Notes: a model not told the origin generated them from the letters alone. DNA of 64,000 nt from Telopea speciosissima (GCF_018873765.1 NC_057923.1:57716593-57780592); one strand, 5' to 3'. Positions 26,101 to 37,340 are shown, counted from the stretch's first letter. Numbers and translations: made by a program.

Positions 26101-29056
26101 GATGGTTGTCAAAGGCCCACTGGCCCTTCCAGCCAAAGGCTGCACAAGGTAGAAGCTAAAAAGAACAATCAGAGTTTTCTTCCCTGGGGCTGGAACTCAC
26201 ATCTTTTAGTAGTTATGGCTTTCAAAGTTTTCCATTTTCAATAAAGTATGCTTATTTATCCCCTCCCCCCCCCCACCCAAAAACAAAAAAAGAAAAAGAA
26301 AGGAAGTATCTCTTTCCTCCCCCCCACCCAAAAACAAAAAAAGAAAAAGAAAGGAAGTATCTCTTTCTCTATTTTCATATTTAAAATTGTGATTGAGGGC
26401 AGACATTGGCACAACGGTAAGGTTGCTCCATTGTGACCCAATGGTCACGGGTTTGAATCGGGAAACAACCTCTCCACAAAGGAGTAAGGCTGCATATATC
26501 CCTCCCCAGTCCCCACATTGGCAGGAGCCTTATGCACTGGGTACGCCCCTTTTTAAATTTGATTGTAGGGGCAATAAAGGACAATGATGACATAGGGTGT
26601 GCACATTATTGACATTGACTGATTGAGGTGCATAACTGCTGTTCGCAAGTAAAATAGATGCCCCTATTTTGAATGTGGAAACTCAGTGCCTGGTTGGAGT
26701 CATGCCAAAGTTTTCATTTGGTAGATCCAATTCAACAAGGGTTGCGCTTATCCAAAATAAAAATACCTGAACTTTTTCTCTAGAAAGGGATGGAGAGGAA
26801 AGCTCATATTCATGCCAAACACAATCCTCCAAACCACAAAGCGTGTAAAAAGGAAGCATCATCAGGGCTGAATTGAAGGTGTCTAAACTTTCAAAAAGTT
26901 CAAAGCAGGGGGAAAACTTGAAACTGAAATTAGGTAGTATACTCCCTGCTCAAGAAGAATTCAACTATGATGAGTCCATAGCTAAATAGAGACTCCCATT
27001 CTGCAACTTCTGCGACTCTTTGAAGTTCAACAGAGTGCTAACTATTCTCTTCCTTGTCACCAAACCTTTTGGTGTATTCTTGTTGTTAACTTGTGAAAGA
27101 ACTATTTTCGAAACTTGAACTTGAGTATAAAGAGTGGAAGACTTCAACTAAGATCCTGTGGAAGAATCAACAAGACCCATACAAGAGAAAATTTGGATGT
27201 AGATGTAAATATACAAGTCCTTTGGAAACCCAATTTCATAAGAGTAATCCCATATTAGTTTGTTCACTGCAATGAGGTTAATCCTTTTTCTTCCAGTTTT
27301 TGTAATAAGTACAAACTAAAAGTTTTTCCTTCCACATATAGGTTATAAGAGATCCAAGATCTCTATCACTTAAAACCTGCTCATGCCAACACTGGTTCAC
27401 TCATCCAAGCATTGAGTATGCATGATATCCACTAACATTTTTGTTCCAACCTAGTGCATTTTCAACGTACTCATATATTGCAATTGAAAACTTGAATTTC
27501 TTCCTAAAACAAGCATGTTGTCAAGACGACGCCTAGGTGTCCAGGCGCCTTGGATGCCTTGGACGTCTTATTGGTTTTGCCTTTGATTCGAGGCCCCCGC
27601 CAACGCCTTGGGTCGCCTAGACGCCAAGAAACTATGAAAACAAGTCAGATTTTTTTACTCATTCCTTTCTTACCATAATTTTGTAAGCTTCCTGAAAATT
27701 TATGTATGTGTTCAGCACAATTTGCAACTTAACATATTTCACATAAATTTCCATACAAATCATTGTATGCAACTAATTCATAACAAAAGCATTACTAATG
27801 AAATCTAAGTTCCTTTCAAGCCACAAGAGCTTACATTTTCGAGGTCGTTTTGAATCTCAGAAATTGCACGTCTTACTTCAGAACGAACCGTTTCATATAT
27901 TCCAACAGTACCAGAATCATCTGCCTGCTGATCAGTCTGGAAAGACTGGGTTATCAAGCACAAAGTCAGAACATGAATTATTTTATCAGGACAACTGATC
28001 CATAACAAGTTCTTTCCAATACAAATTGAAGGAACAAAGCAAGGTCTGCACCTTCATCTGTTCAAATACTGCTCTGATGGTTTTCTCTTCAGCTTCTGAA
28101 AAAGAACCTGTAGAGATCTCATCTTCCAAATTTGGAATCTGCAGACAAAACGAAAACGAATTGAAATTGATAAAAACCAACCACCAAAGGTACTATTTTC
28201 ACTATGCCTTGACCCATATATAGGGTCATTCATTAATGAACTTACCACTGAACCATCTGAAGGCTCCAAAAGAGGATGTTGACTAGACCATCTATGCAAA
28301 TTCCTCGTCTGATCTGATAATTCAGAAGCACATGTGGTTACAGTAGCTTTTTTTTCCATGCTGGGAGCTAATTTCTCATTATTCTTATTTCTGAGACCTG
28401 AAGACAAACTATTTTCTTTTTCAACTTCATTCTGTAAACATAAAACAACGAACAGTAACAAAACTAAAATGAATAAACTCTCATAACCAACTCAAAGTAC
28501 AACAAAACAACGACTGGTGGATCTTAAGCTACAAAGCTCAGACCTCAGAGTTCCCATAATGGCCTCTTGAAACAGATCGCCTGCGTCTTCCCATCTCCTC
28601 CCTTGACAAACTTCGACCCACTTCCCTTCGAGTAGCCAAAGACTGATTCCCATAATCAGAAAGCCTCGTAACCGATCGTCCTCTTCTGCTATCCGAAACA
28701 AAACCAGTACCCACTGATTTCCTCGCTGCTTCACCTAATCTGGATGCTTGCTCATCTAATTTGACGATTCCAATCACGTTTTCCGATTCAATAACATCTG
28801 GTGGTGATAAGGTGCTGCTGTAGAACAATGGATTATCTCTCTTATTCAGAAAATCAACAGTGCTTGTGGAGATAGAGTTAGAAGAAGAAGGTATTTCCTT
28901 GTCTTGGTAATTTCTGCCCACAGCACTTACACTTCTCGACCTACGAAGGGGGACTTTCTTAGTCAACTCTGAATCTTTTGCAGAAGAAGATTTGTTATTG
29001 GAAGAAGATCCCAAATTCCCCCTTTTGGAGTTGGATTTGAAAGCCGAAACGGCCAT
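20181..29056 (-). CDS. Plant protein of unknown function, Ser/Arg-rich N-terminus with a charged helical core
   Basis: Eight coding exons, all in phase 0: 28544-29056, 28246-28431, 28052-28138, 27835-27936, 22875-23003, 21874-22011, 21098-21331 and 20181-20561. Together they give 589 aa. A further intron (29077-29206) lies in the 5' UTR. Residues 1-171 are Ser/Arg-rich with the repeated motif RSRSVS and no signal peptide. Residues about 234-385 are highly charged and probably helical, including DAIELVSDIRKEYARKLEL and a stretch with EEHRGQELNRILKEILPDPK. Next comes a basic segment, ERRKMSKRLTEEAMNYFDEC, then a Ser-rich acidic patch. The C-terminal 126 residues include FSFSHEPMKTQGLFDDIRSY. 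The charged core resembles an uncharacterised plant-only family I have seen, but I cannot name it or give a function. Intron 4 is 4.8 kb and full of repeats, so an extra small exon there cannot be excluded. Confidence 0.85.
26265..26370. repeat. Tandem duplication of about 55 bp with C, A and GAAA tracts
   Basis: Two adjacent copies of a unit running from a C run through CACCCAAAAACAAAAAAAG to GGAAGTATCTCTTTC. The ORFs across it translate to Lys or Phe runs and are not genes. Confidence 0.8.
26396..26560 (+). mobile_element. Au-type SINE
   Basis: The segment has the order typical of Au SINEs: GGTAAGGTTGCTCCATTGTG (with the A-box-like part), GGTCACGGGTTTGAATC (B box), AAACAACCTCTCCACAAAGG, AAGGCTGCATATAT, CCCCAGTCCCCACATTGGC, and a 3' end GGGTACGCCCCTTTTT. 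It is nearly full length and sits in intron 4 of the unknown gene in antisense orientation. Au SINEs are tRNA-derived and known from many angiosperms. Confidence 0.88.
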
Positions 29057-29349
29057 TAGACAGAATAAGAAAAATCCTGGAATCAAAAGTTTAATAAACT
29101 TCAAATCTAAACAAAAAGATTTGTAGAATCAAGAAGAAACCCTCAAATATCTGTGCAGAGAGACCAGTTATCAATAGTGCAACAATAAATGTAAATTTGA
29201 GCTCACCTAATTTTGTCAAGGAAGAGAGAGGTTTGATCGTCGTTGTGCATTAAAATAAATGGAACTAAACTAAAAACAAAAAAAAAACAAAAGAGGAGCA
29301 GAAAGCGACTTTGGAATTTTTTAACGTTCGAATAGATTCGCATTCGCAT

Positions 29350-30689
29350 TTTTTTTTTTGTCGTTTTGGACGATATACTATATAGGCAAACGGTGTCTTA
29401 TTCGTATAAACTATAAAGTTATCAAAATTTTCTTCCTTTAAGCAAGTGTTTGGCCACTTGCATTAGTACTCACCAAAAAAATAAAAAATAAAAAAAATCA
29501 TTACTTTGCATTGAGTTCACATTATTGGATGAAGCTTTTTTCACGTATCAAGCTCTTCGCCACATCGTTTAGAAGGAATTTGAAATTTATGGGTGAAGGT
29601 GATTAATCTGATGAGTCGGGCCACATTGCATCGCCAGATGTCCGCATTGCAAAGGATTTTAATCTATCATCACCACCACCTGCACCACCCACCACACCTC
29701 TCTCTCTCTCTCTCTCTCTCTCTACACCCTCCCTCCCCTACAACCCTGTACCACCATGCTCCCCTACCCCCTCTTTGTACAAACCCCACCCCACACCTTC
29801 CTTGGGATGAATCTGGATCAACTACCCACATGGGGATGGGTGGGGATTGATCTGATCTCCCTTTGGATCCGACTCCTCTCCAATGAGCCCGCCACCCAGG
29901 GAGTGCCCAATGAGCATCCGACGGCTAGGCTAGTTGGCATGCATTTTCAGGTGCATGCTGAGATGTGTGCCAGCCAGCCCAACCCTTGGATGGCTCATTG
30001 GGCACTAATTGGGCGAATTCTTCATTAAAGAGGAGCTTGACGCCCCTCCTCCATGTTGATTTCTAACATCGCCTACACCAAATCAATGATTTTCAGATTC
30101 CCACTAATTATCCCTCCATGCCCTATTGTAGGTAGCAGAAGGCTTCATGGAAAGACCCCCCTAATGAATTGATCGTTGCATGTAAATGGAGGTCCACATG
30201 TCTCTATATGAATCACCATGCATAGGTAATTCATAGCATAGCATATTTCAAAAAAATCCTCTGCAGTGCCTTGTAATTTGGGCTTGCGAGCTCAACACGT
30301 GAAAGATGCGACATCCAACGATGCCGAGCTTGAGAAGAAAGAAAAAAAAACTGAGTCAATTAAGCTCCCATCGTTGGATTAAGCATTTTCCACGTGTCGA
30401 GCTCATAGACCCAAACTGCAAAGCACAATAAGTCAACAAGATGAAGGAGTTGGAGAGGATTTTAATCCAAACATTTCCCTTACGTGGTATTCCCGTACGA
30501 GTACGCTCAATGTTTTCCTTATTTTCGATTGCAAATACGAAATAGAATCGGATTCGGCCGATCCATGGCCGATTTGCTTACTTCCTTGCCTAAAAGGCTT
30601 AAACATCTCGGTTTAGAAAATGTAGGCTGGGCCTCTTCGAATGTTGGGCCGACCCAAATCACTAAAATGCCCATATCTATTCCTATTCA
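29350..30689. promoter_or_regulatory. Divergent intergenic region between the unknown gene and TFIIIA
   Basis: It serves two opposite promoters. A TATATAG motif at 29378-29386 could serve the unknown gene. The middle holds a (CT)n run (29697-29723) and a TIR element (30250-30430). No ORF here is convincing. Confidence 0.35.
30250..30430. mobile_element. TIR element with ATCCTCTGCAGTGC end, related copy at 41.0-41.2 kb
   Basis: The left end is AAAATCCTCTGCAGTGCCTT; inside are the mirrored phrases GAGCTCAACACGTG and CACGTGTCGAGCTC. A related, inverted arrangement occurs at about 41015-41205 (GGCAGTGCACTGCGGTAGGA ... CACGTGTTGAGCTC ... GGTGCACTGCTGAGGATTTT). This copy lies in the intergenic space before TFIIIA. 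Confidence 0.55.
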
Positions 30690-30702
30690 GATATATATAA
30701 TG
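30690..30702 (+). promoter_or_regulatory. Possible TATA box of the TFIIIA gene
   Basis: ATATATATAATG lies about 220 bases before the TFIIIA start codon, in the right position for a 5' UTR of about 190 bases. There is no other support. Confidence 0.35.
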
Positions 30703-30919
30703 TAATAATGGCTAAGGATCCGTAAAGAAGGAGAAACGAGAATCCATCTCACATCTCATTAGGGCTACAGTTTCCAGACTCTCTAGTCTCCACTTTTAGG
30801 GTTTGCGGCAGCAGCCTTCACTTCTCACTTGGAGCTTGGGACTTTCGATCGGCTGGGAAGGTGTTCATCTATCCTCAGGGGAAGAGAGATCTTTTCAAGC
30901 AAAGAAAAATCTAGTGGTG

Positions 30920-33900
30920 ATGGAAGGAACGGAAAGAGAAGTCCCTATTTTCAGGGACATAAGGCGCTATTACTGCGAGTATTGTGGCATTTGCAGGTCC
31001 AAGAAGTCGTTGATCACCTCGCATGTACTTTCCCGCCATAAGGTTTCACCTCTTTCTCCTTATTTGCTCTTGAAGTTTAAAGATTATGGAAGTTTCACAT
31101 TTTGTTCGTGTTGATGGTATGATTTGCTGCTGGGATTACTGATTTTGTGTTTTAGTTTCACTTCGCTGTTCATTCTTGTTGGTGGAGAGGGTATAATCAA
31201 GGGTTTTAATTGGGGATTTCAGAAGCTGCTCTTATTTTTCTTATTCTGTTCTGTTTTCTTTTTCAATTTAGGATGTGGTTGAGGAGAAGAGACTCGATGA
31301 AAATGAAGGAGAGGTGGAGGAGAAGTCCAATATTTGTGAAGAGTGTGGTGCGAGCTTTAAGAAACCTGCATATTTGAAGCAACATATGCAAAGTCATTCG
31401 CTTGAGGTATTTTATCTGCTACTGCCACTTCCCTTTCAATTTTTCTTGCTTTCTCCTCCTCCGTTACCTTCTTATTTTATTTTTTTCCTTGGAAGTTTTA
31501 GCATGTTATCCCTTTCTGAAACTGTTAATATTTGACTTGTTGATTCCCTCAGCATTAAAATATTGAACATTTCCGACTCGAATTGCTTACCACTGATTCT
31601 GGTTTGATATTCTTTTATGTAGCCCTTTTTCCTTTGTGGGTTTTGATCTTTGGCGCTTGGTACTGGCAGATCGATGCCAGGCTGTGTTTACAATTTCTGC
31701 TGTGTTAGATTTTTTTTTTACTATATCCTTCTTTTGATTGCCGAAGATTTATTGGAGACTGATTTTGTTTCCTTTGAAGTAAAAGGAAACAGTTATGGTT
31801 TTCGTGGGGTGGTGATCCAGTTGAACTAATGTTTGAAATCCATTTTATTTTCCTGGTCACGGTGCAAAATGTTAAAACGAGGTTTTGTGGAGGCCTTGCC
31901 TTGATTGTGTATGACTTGTTCAATTGAAAAATTATTCTAAAAATTGTCGAACAAGATATTAGTTATTGGCATAATGGTTCAGACATGGCCATGAGGTTGG
32001 AAGTTTTTCAATGAAATTAATTGACAAGTTGAACAAGGTTGTATATAGTCCATTACTGCATGCTTGGTAGAGCGACATAACTGTTTCAAATACTTATGGC
32101 CACAGGATTTCTTATTTATTTATTTTTATAAATTCTGTTGCTTTCCATAAGCATTGAGATGGTTTTTTGGTGCCTCTCTTTTTTCCCCTTTTCTTTTTTT
32201 CTGTTACTATGTTTTCTAATGATTATGGTTATTGTGGAAACCAGTGGATGTTAGTGTGAAGCATTGGATCCCATTTGAAGAACTCCAAAATGCGAGAGGC
32301 TTTGTAGATTTAATCTTGAATGGACCAGTACCAGGTGGGGGACCTCCTGAGAAGCTCCATCAAGCAAGCCTCAGTCACGCACTGTCTCACTTGTAAGGAT
32401 TTATGATTTTTTCATTTGTTATTTTTAATTATGACCATATCTTCAACATCTATCTTTTATGGAGCATGCTCTTGTGCGAATATTCTGCAGAGGCCGTTTA
32501 CTTGCCCAGTAGATGACTGCCAATCAAGCTACAGGAGAAAAGATCACTTGACCCGTCACCTGCTCCAGCATCAAGGGAAGCTTTTCAATTGTCCTGTAGA
32601 GAACTGCACTCGTAGATTTGCATTTCAGGGTAATATGAAGCGGCATGTGAACGAGATTCATGAAGAAGATGGGTCTTCCTCTTGCAACACTGGGGGTCAA
32701 AAGAAGCATGTTTGCAAGGAGTGTGGAAAGGTTTTTGAATTTGCATCAAAGCTGAGGAAGCATGAGGATTCCCATGGTAAATTATGTTACTGAGCAGGCT
32801 CTCCCTACCCCCTCTCTAGATATTAGACTGATCCCTTTTGTGTTAAAGGATATTAAGTGTATCAAGAGCTTCCTATGGGTCTATACCAGTTTCCATTACA
32901 TCATTTTCCGTTACCCCCACTTATGAAAATAGGGGGAAAAGGCTAGGCACACTGCCCACATACCGCAAACGGGTGCCTCTCTCTCTCTTGATTCTTCCCC
33001 CTTTGAAATGATTCCTCTACCTCTCTTGTATGATGCCCTTTCCCGTCCTGTGAACCCATTGGTTTAGCCCTCTAGCTTACCCCATCCAGGCGATGTGGCT
33101 ACCCCTCTTCCATGAAAATATTACCACTTATGAAAACAGTTTAACTTGTATTGGCTTGTTATAGCTTTTGTAATGATAATTTTGCTGACAAGTTTTATCA
33201 TTACAGTTAAACTAGATACTGTAGAAGTGGTTTGTGGTGAGCCAGGCTGTATGAAACACTTCACTAATGATGAATGCCTTAAAGCCCATGTCCAGTCATG
33301 CCACCAACATGTCACCTGTGAGGTTTGTGGACAAAAGCATCTGAAGAAGAATATCAAACGGCATCTGCGGATGCATGAAGCAGGAGTTTCATCCAGTGAT
33401 ATCAAATGCAGTTTCAAGGGCTGTCGGCACACATTCACAACTGTAAGACTTTCCTGTTTTCTTTTCAACATTACATTTTTGTTCCCTATTTCAGTCTGTT
33501 AAACCTCCTTGAAGAAACTCAATTGTTAACTTCTATTTTGTAGTAATTTGCAGGTGGAGGTTAACTTATTCTAGACCAAAGATATTTTTTTAATCCCCCC
33601 CCCCCCCAAAAAAAAAAAAGAAAGTAAATTAAGAACCTTGTTGTAACTATAAATCCTTCTTCTCTATTATTAAATAACATTATTAATACAATAATAATAT
33701 ACCAATATCTTTTTCTAGTTGGATTACCTTCAGAAGGAACCAGAGCATCAAGATTTTCTTGTGTTATTCATTTCAGTTCTTTCTGAAAGCCACCTAACAA
33801 TATTTAGTTATTTGCTGTTACTAGCAGAAATCAAATCTCAATCAACACATAAAGTCAACACACCTTGAGGTCAGACCATTTGCCTGCCGAATTCGTGGAT

Positions 33901-34284
33901 GTGACAAGAAGTTTCCATATAGACATGTGAGGGATAATCATGAGAAATCTGGAATTCATATCTATGTCCATGTAAGTCTCTAGGCACGAGCCTTCAATCG
34001 TGTTGTGTGCTGTGTTTTTGAGCATGAATTTGGTTATTTATATGTTGACATGTAGCAGAAATTTGGCTGATATCTTGATTTTATTGATTTATGTCTAGGG
34101 GGATTTTGAGGAGTCTGACGAGCTATTCCGGTCAAGACCAAGAGGCGGGCGTAAAAGAGCATGCCCTAGTGTGGAGACTTTGCTACGGAAGAGGGTAACC
34201 CCACCTAGTCAGATGGATTCTGTTACAAACCAGGGACCAGAATACATTGCATGGTTACTTTCTGAGTTAGATGATCAACCGTGA
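30920..34284 (+). CDS. TFIIIA: Transcription factor IIIA (nine C2H2 zinc fingers)
   Basis: Six coding exons: 30920-31042, 31272-31406, 32491-32776, 33207-33442, 33828-33971 and 34099-34284. All introns are GT-AG, and the product is 369 aa. Nine C2H2 fingers follow in order, starting with [22 protein letters not shown] (C19, C22, H35, H40) and [22 protein letters not shown], and ending with a finger containing [20 protein letters not shown]. The C-terminus has [11 protein letters not shown], as in plant TFIIIA. The protein binds the internal control region of 5S rRNA genes to recruit TFIIIC and Pol III, and also binds 5S rRNA; it acts in nucleus and nucleolus. The spacer between fingers 4 and 5 is only about 17 residues, much shorter than the long one I recall in Arabidopsis. 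The ATG at 30920 is the first in frame that gives a normal N-terminus. An alternative exon between coding exons 2 and 3 controls output (separate entry). Confidence 0.95.
32245..32392 (+). promoter_or_regulatory. Plant 5S rRNA mimic (P5SM) alternative exon of TFIIIA
   Basis: The segment between TFIIIA coding exons 2 and 3 copies 5S rRNA blocks in order: GGATG near the start, TTGGATCCCATTTGAA then GAACTCC (helix III/loop B region), GCGAGAG, and CAGTACCAGG then GGGGACCTCCTGAGAAG (helices IV/V, loop E). It is bounded by an AG acceptor (32243-32244) and a GTAAGG donor at 32393. Included, its 148 nt shift the frame and put a TGA at 32257-32259, so the mRNA would be a decay target. Established work on plant TFIIIA shows that this mimic is bound by ribosomal protein L5, which promotes skipping and so full-length TFIIIA. 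Exon ends here are from splice sites, not transcripts. Confidence 0.92.
32930..33120. repeat. MITE-like repeat in TFIIIA intron, related to copy near 42.5 kb
   Basis: The segment starts with GGGGGAAAAGGCTAGGCACAC and ends near GATGTGGCTACCCCTCTTCC. A similar order of motifs, GGGGAAAATGTTGGGCACAC to AATGTGCCTATCCCTCTCC, occurs at 42478-42640. The ends are weakly inverted. Both have a TTCCCCCTTTG(A)AATGA core. Confidence 0.55.
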
Positions 34285-34289
34285 GATAT

Positions 34290-35599
34290 ACAGTTTGTTG
34301 GAGATGGCATTTGTAGTAATAGTTTACCTTTTGTTCTTAAAATATATATACATAGGATGTATATAGATCTAAATGCATTATTGCATTGTAATCAACCTCG
34401 TTGTTTATCTAAAGCGTAACCACCTAATTGAACATTGTTTCCTCTGATGTAAATGGTATTTGGAGTGGATTGAACTCCATGCAGTATAATGCTCTGCAAT
34501 TTCTAATGCTGTCATGAATCTGCTAATGTTTAATAGGAAATTGTTTTGATGTTGCATTTGTCTGTTTGCACCTTTTTTATGAAATCAGGTGGGTTTACTG
34601 TTTTAGTTGCAACCAGCTTAATCATGGGCTGGTGGCACCCCCAAACAAGTGATAATCAGCTTTTAGAGTGGAATTCTGATACAGCAGATGCACTCATACT
34701 TTTCAGGAGCAGTTGTAAAAGGCTCTGTGGAGAGGAGCATCCCCACAGTTTATTGCCATCACTACAGAACCCAAGTTGAAAATATTGACGTGGTAGTATT
34801 TCTACGGTGACGCATTTAACAGAGCAGATTGAAGTTTAAGGTGTCAATCATCTTGGTGATTTAGCAATGGATGCTATTATTCATTTTATCAAGTTCTGGG
34901 TTTTAAAACTGAGAATTGGAATCCGGGTAGTCCCGGTCAGTGCCGGTTGATTTCGATCTGGACCCGGCCAAACTACCTCACCCAACACCCAAATCTACAA
35001 TTAACCTAAAGAGTTGATACAGGCAACAAGTGCTCATAAATCATAAATGTTCCTGTAGATGTTTTTGTTTTGTGGGTATTTATTGTTGCTTAAACTTTGA
35101 AGATTTCATCTCATAACCTTGTCATGAAGCAAGTAAACAAGTTTTAAAATTTATTTGAAAAAATGTTTAACTTTGTTTGCTTCAAGAAAAAAAACCTTGG
35201 AAAAAAGGGTAACAATTCAAATCATTCCTTCTTGTGAATCTTACCCCCTCAATATAAACTTGGAACTAATATGAGATGAGGCAAAATATATGGATGAAAT
35301 AGCTAGCTAAGATCTCCTTTGAACAAAAGTCGAGCCATAAATTTCACCAAAATTGGTTCTCTATTGTCTGATCAGATTAGATTTGAGGAAATACAGAAGC
35401 ACCTTTTGAATTGTTTTGATGAGCTATTGGTGTGTTAAAAAAGAAAAGACAGATAAGAAAAAGAGGGCCTCAAACGAAAAATGTAATTGCTCAAATTTAG
35501 GCCACTACTTGTAAAGTTTTTCCAAATTCCACTTTTATTCAATTAGTTGTAGACAAAATCTGTTAAATCTTTGTAATTGCTCAAATTAACATGGGCTAA
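34290..35599. other. TFIIIA 3' region, no further gene
   Basis: Holds the TFIIIA 3' UTR, with AATATATATACAT near 34340. Further on are AT-rich DNA and a short GGTCAGTGCCGGTTGATTTC-type decayed repeat at 34915-34980. Nothing else supported. Confidence 0.4.
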
Positions 35600-37095
35600 T
35601 TACTCTCCTATATTTACTCAGTCTTCTTTATCTCAACCTTTTTAAAAAAAAAAAAAAAAAAAAACTTCCTCACGTCTTTGTCCTCCTGTAATTCAAATTC
35701 TTAAATTACTCATAATACTCTTCCCTTCCTTCCCGTTGACCTCCCATCCGGTAGCCCCTCTGGTGCCCTCTGCAGCTCTTTTGTGTTTATCCATCTATTA
35801 CTCTCTTGCTTGCTTGCTTGCTCAGTCACTGGTTGTTTTAACACTGTTACCACTTCATTTTCTACCTCACTTGCCACTACCGCGCACAAGAACGTGAAGG
35901 CAGAGAAGGGCAATCACTCATTTTAAAACCATCATTCTTAAGACCAAAGAGTGGCGAAAAAGGGAGGAAACCTCTCTGTTCCTAGCTCTCCTGTAGTTGG
36001 ATTCTCTAGAACCATAAGAATCCTTAGAATAGAATTATAACTCAATACCTTAATTTCATCGAAGAGATAGATAAAAACATCAATACAGTCTAACAGATGG
36101 TTTTGGTTGAGATCTTGACCTGAAATGCCAAGACTAAGTCTGTCGATATAGGCTTGATGGTGCAATTGATCACAAGACCTTCATATCAAAGATACCTTTG
36201 ATCACTTACGAGGATCTTCAGCCTGAGATCCAACGCATTGCTAATGGTGGAGCGATCACCATTAGCAATGCGTTGATGCCAGGCTAAAGGTACTTTTAAG
36301 CGATAGCACGTATGATGTATCTTCGATTTGAAGATATCGGTCACACTATTAAGATTATATCCCAAAGGTGCTCAATCTCGGCATTTCGGATCAACACTAG
36401 ACTAAGTACCTCCGTCGATATAGGTTTGATGGTACAAATGATCACAAGACCTTCAAATCAAAGATACCCTTGATCACTTACGAGGATCTTCAGCCTGAGA
36501 CCCAACACATTGCTAATGGCAGAGCGATCACCATTAACAATTTGTTGATGTCAAGCTGAAGGTACATCATACATATGTAAGCGATCATATGTATGATGTA
36601 TCTCCGATTTGAAGTTATTGGTTGCACCATTAAGATTATATCGATAGAGGTAGAGGTGCTCAATCTCGGCATTTCAGATCAAGATCTCTGCCAAAACCTT
36701 CTCTTGGACAACACCGAAGGTTTTGGTCATCTTTTTGATGGAGGCACCTTTGCATCCTTCTTGCAAGAGGCAGTGCCAAGTGAGTAAAAAGTGAAGTGGC
36801 AGCAGTCATTGTTAAAGCAGCCAGAGCAAGTGAGGAAGCAAACAAGAGAGTAATAATGTAATATGAGCATAGAGGAGATACAGAGGGACGCCGGAGGAGC
36901 TGCTGGACCGGAGGGGTGGTCTACTGGAAGGAGGCCGGCAAAGGGGATTAGGGGTAATTTAGAGATTTTAAATTATCAAAGGGGAAAGAAAGATAAAAGT
37001 TTGTTTTGCTATGGGAATAAAAAAGAAGTTTGAATTAAAGGAATTTGAGTAAAGGACAGATGAAGTTTGAAGTAAAGGAATTTGAGTAAAGGACA
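35600..37095. repeat. Foldback of about 1.5 kb with two palindromic units in its centre
   Basis: The outer arms pair imperfectly: left arm at about 35600-35900, right arm at about 36780-37095 (for example GCAAGCAAGAGAGTAATA on the left arm's minus strand against GCAAACAAGAGAGTAATAAT on the right). The centre holds two tandem units, about 36107-36393 and 36394-36690. Each is itself a palindrome around GGAGCGATCACC or AGAGCGATCACC. No transposase reading frame is visible. Confidence 0.75.
36107..36690. repeat. Tandem pair of about 290-bp palindromes
   Basis: Each unit has arms with CAAGACCTTC, ACGAGGATCTTCAGCCTGAG and CATTGCTAATGG, mirrored by CCATTAGCAATGCG and AGGTGCTCAATCTCGGCATT in the first unit. 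The two units differ by roughly 10 percent. Each could form a long hairpin RNA if transcribed. Confidence 0.75.
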
Positions 37096-37110
37096 GAATT
37101 GTCCTCTACT

Positions 37111-37340
37111 TACGGTGAATGAGATTCCATTCATCGAGGGTGTCGGATGGGCGGGTAAGGGCTGAGGGCACCACGAGTGTATTTTAGAAAAACACTAAAA
37201 CCCTGTAGGGGTTTGTAAATCCTAGAATGGTGGATGAATCGTTGTCCATGGGTGGAGGAAACTTTGTCCATTGAGTAAATAGGACCGAGTTTTCCTCCAC
37301 CCATGGTAAAAGGGATTCCATTCATTACGGGTGTCAGATG
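37111..37340. repeat. Dispersed repeat with AAACCC(T)GTAGGGGTTTG motif
   Basis: The phrase ACTAAAACCCTGTAGGGGTT followed by TGTAAATCCTAG occurs here and, with changes, at about 12115-12150, 17083-17115 and 40845-40880. Here the block is flanked by direct repeats with GATTCCATTCAT (37120s and 37315). The hAT-like MITE copy 3 is inserted right after it. Confidence 0.6.

Larger units (their letters stand above)
22876..27834 (-). other. Long intron regions (introns 4 and 5) of the unknown gene, repeat-filled
   Basis: Intron 4 (23004-27834) holds a TIR-flanked AT-rich block around 24075-24545 with TACCC/GGGTA motifs, a degenerate repeat around 25290-25515, a direct duplication of about 55 bases at 26265-26370, an Au SINE at 26396-26560, and a GCCT/AGGC-rich repeat at 27525-27630. 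I see no convincing exon between 23004 and 27834. Confidence 0.5.

Noticed and set aside
29057-29104. Hydrophobic N-terminal extension (MKFIKLLIPGFF) of the unknown protein
   Set aside because: It crosses a good acceptor site (29077-29078) and is mostly intron; the ATG at 29056 follows the acceptor.
30803-30919. N-terminal extension of TFIIIA
   Set aside because: The frame is open but has no ATG before 30920 and does not resemble TFIIIA; it is 5' UTR.
32245-32392. A true 5S rRNA gene or pseudogene
   Set aside because: Blocks of 5S sequence are present but others are replaced, it is bounded by splice sites inside TFIIIA, and it has no T-run terminator; the P5SM exon explains it better.
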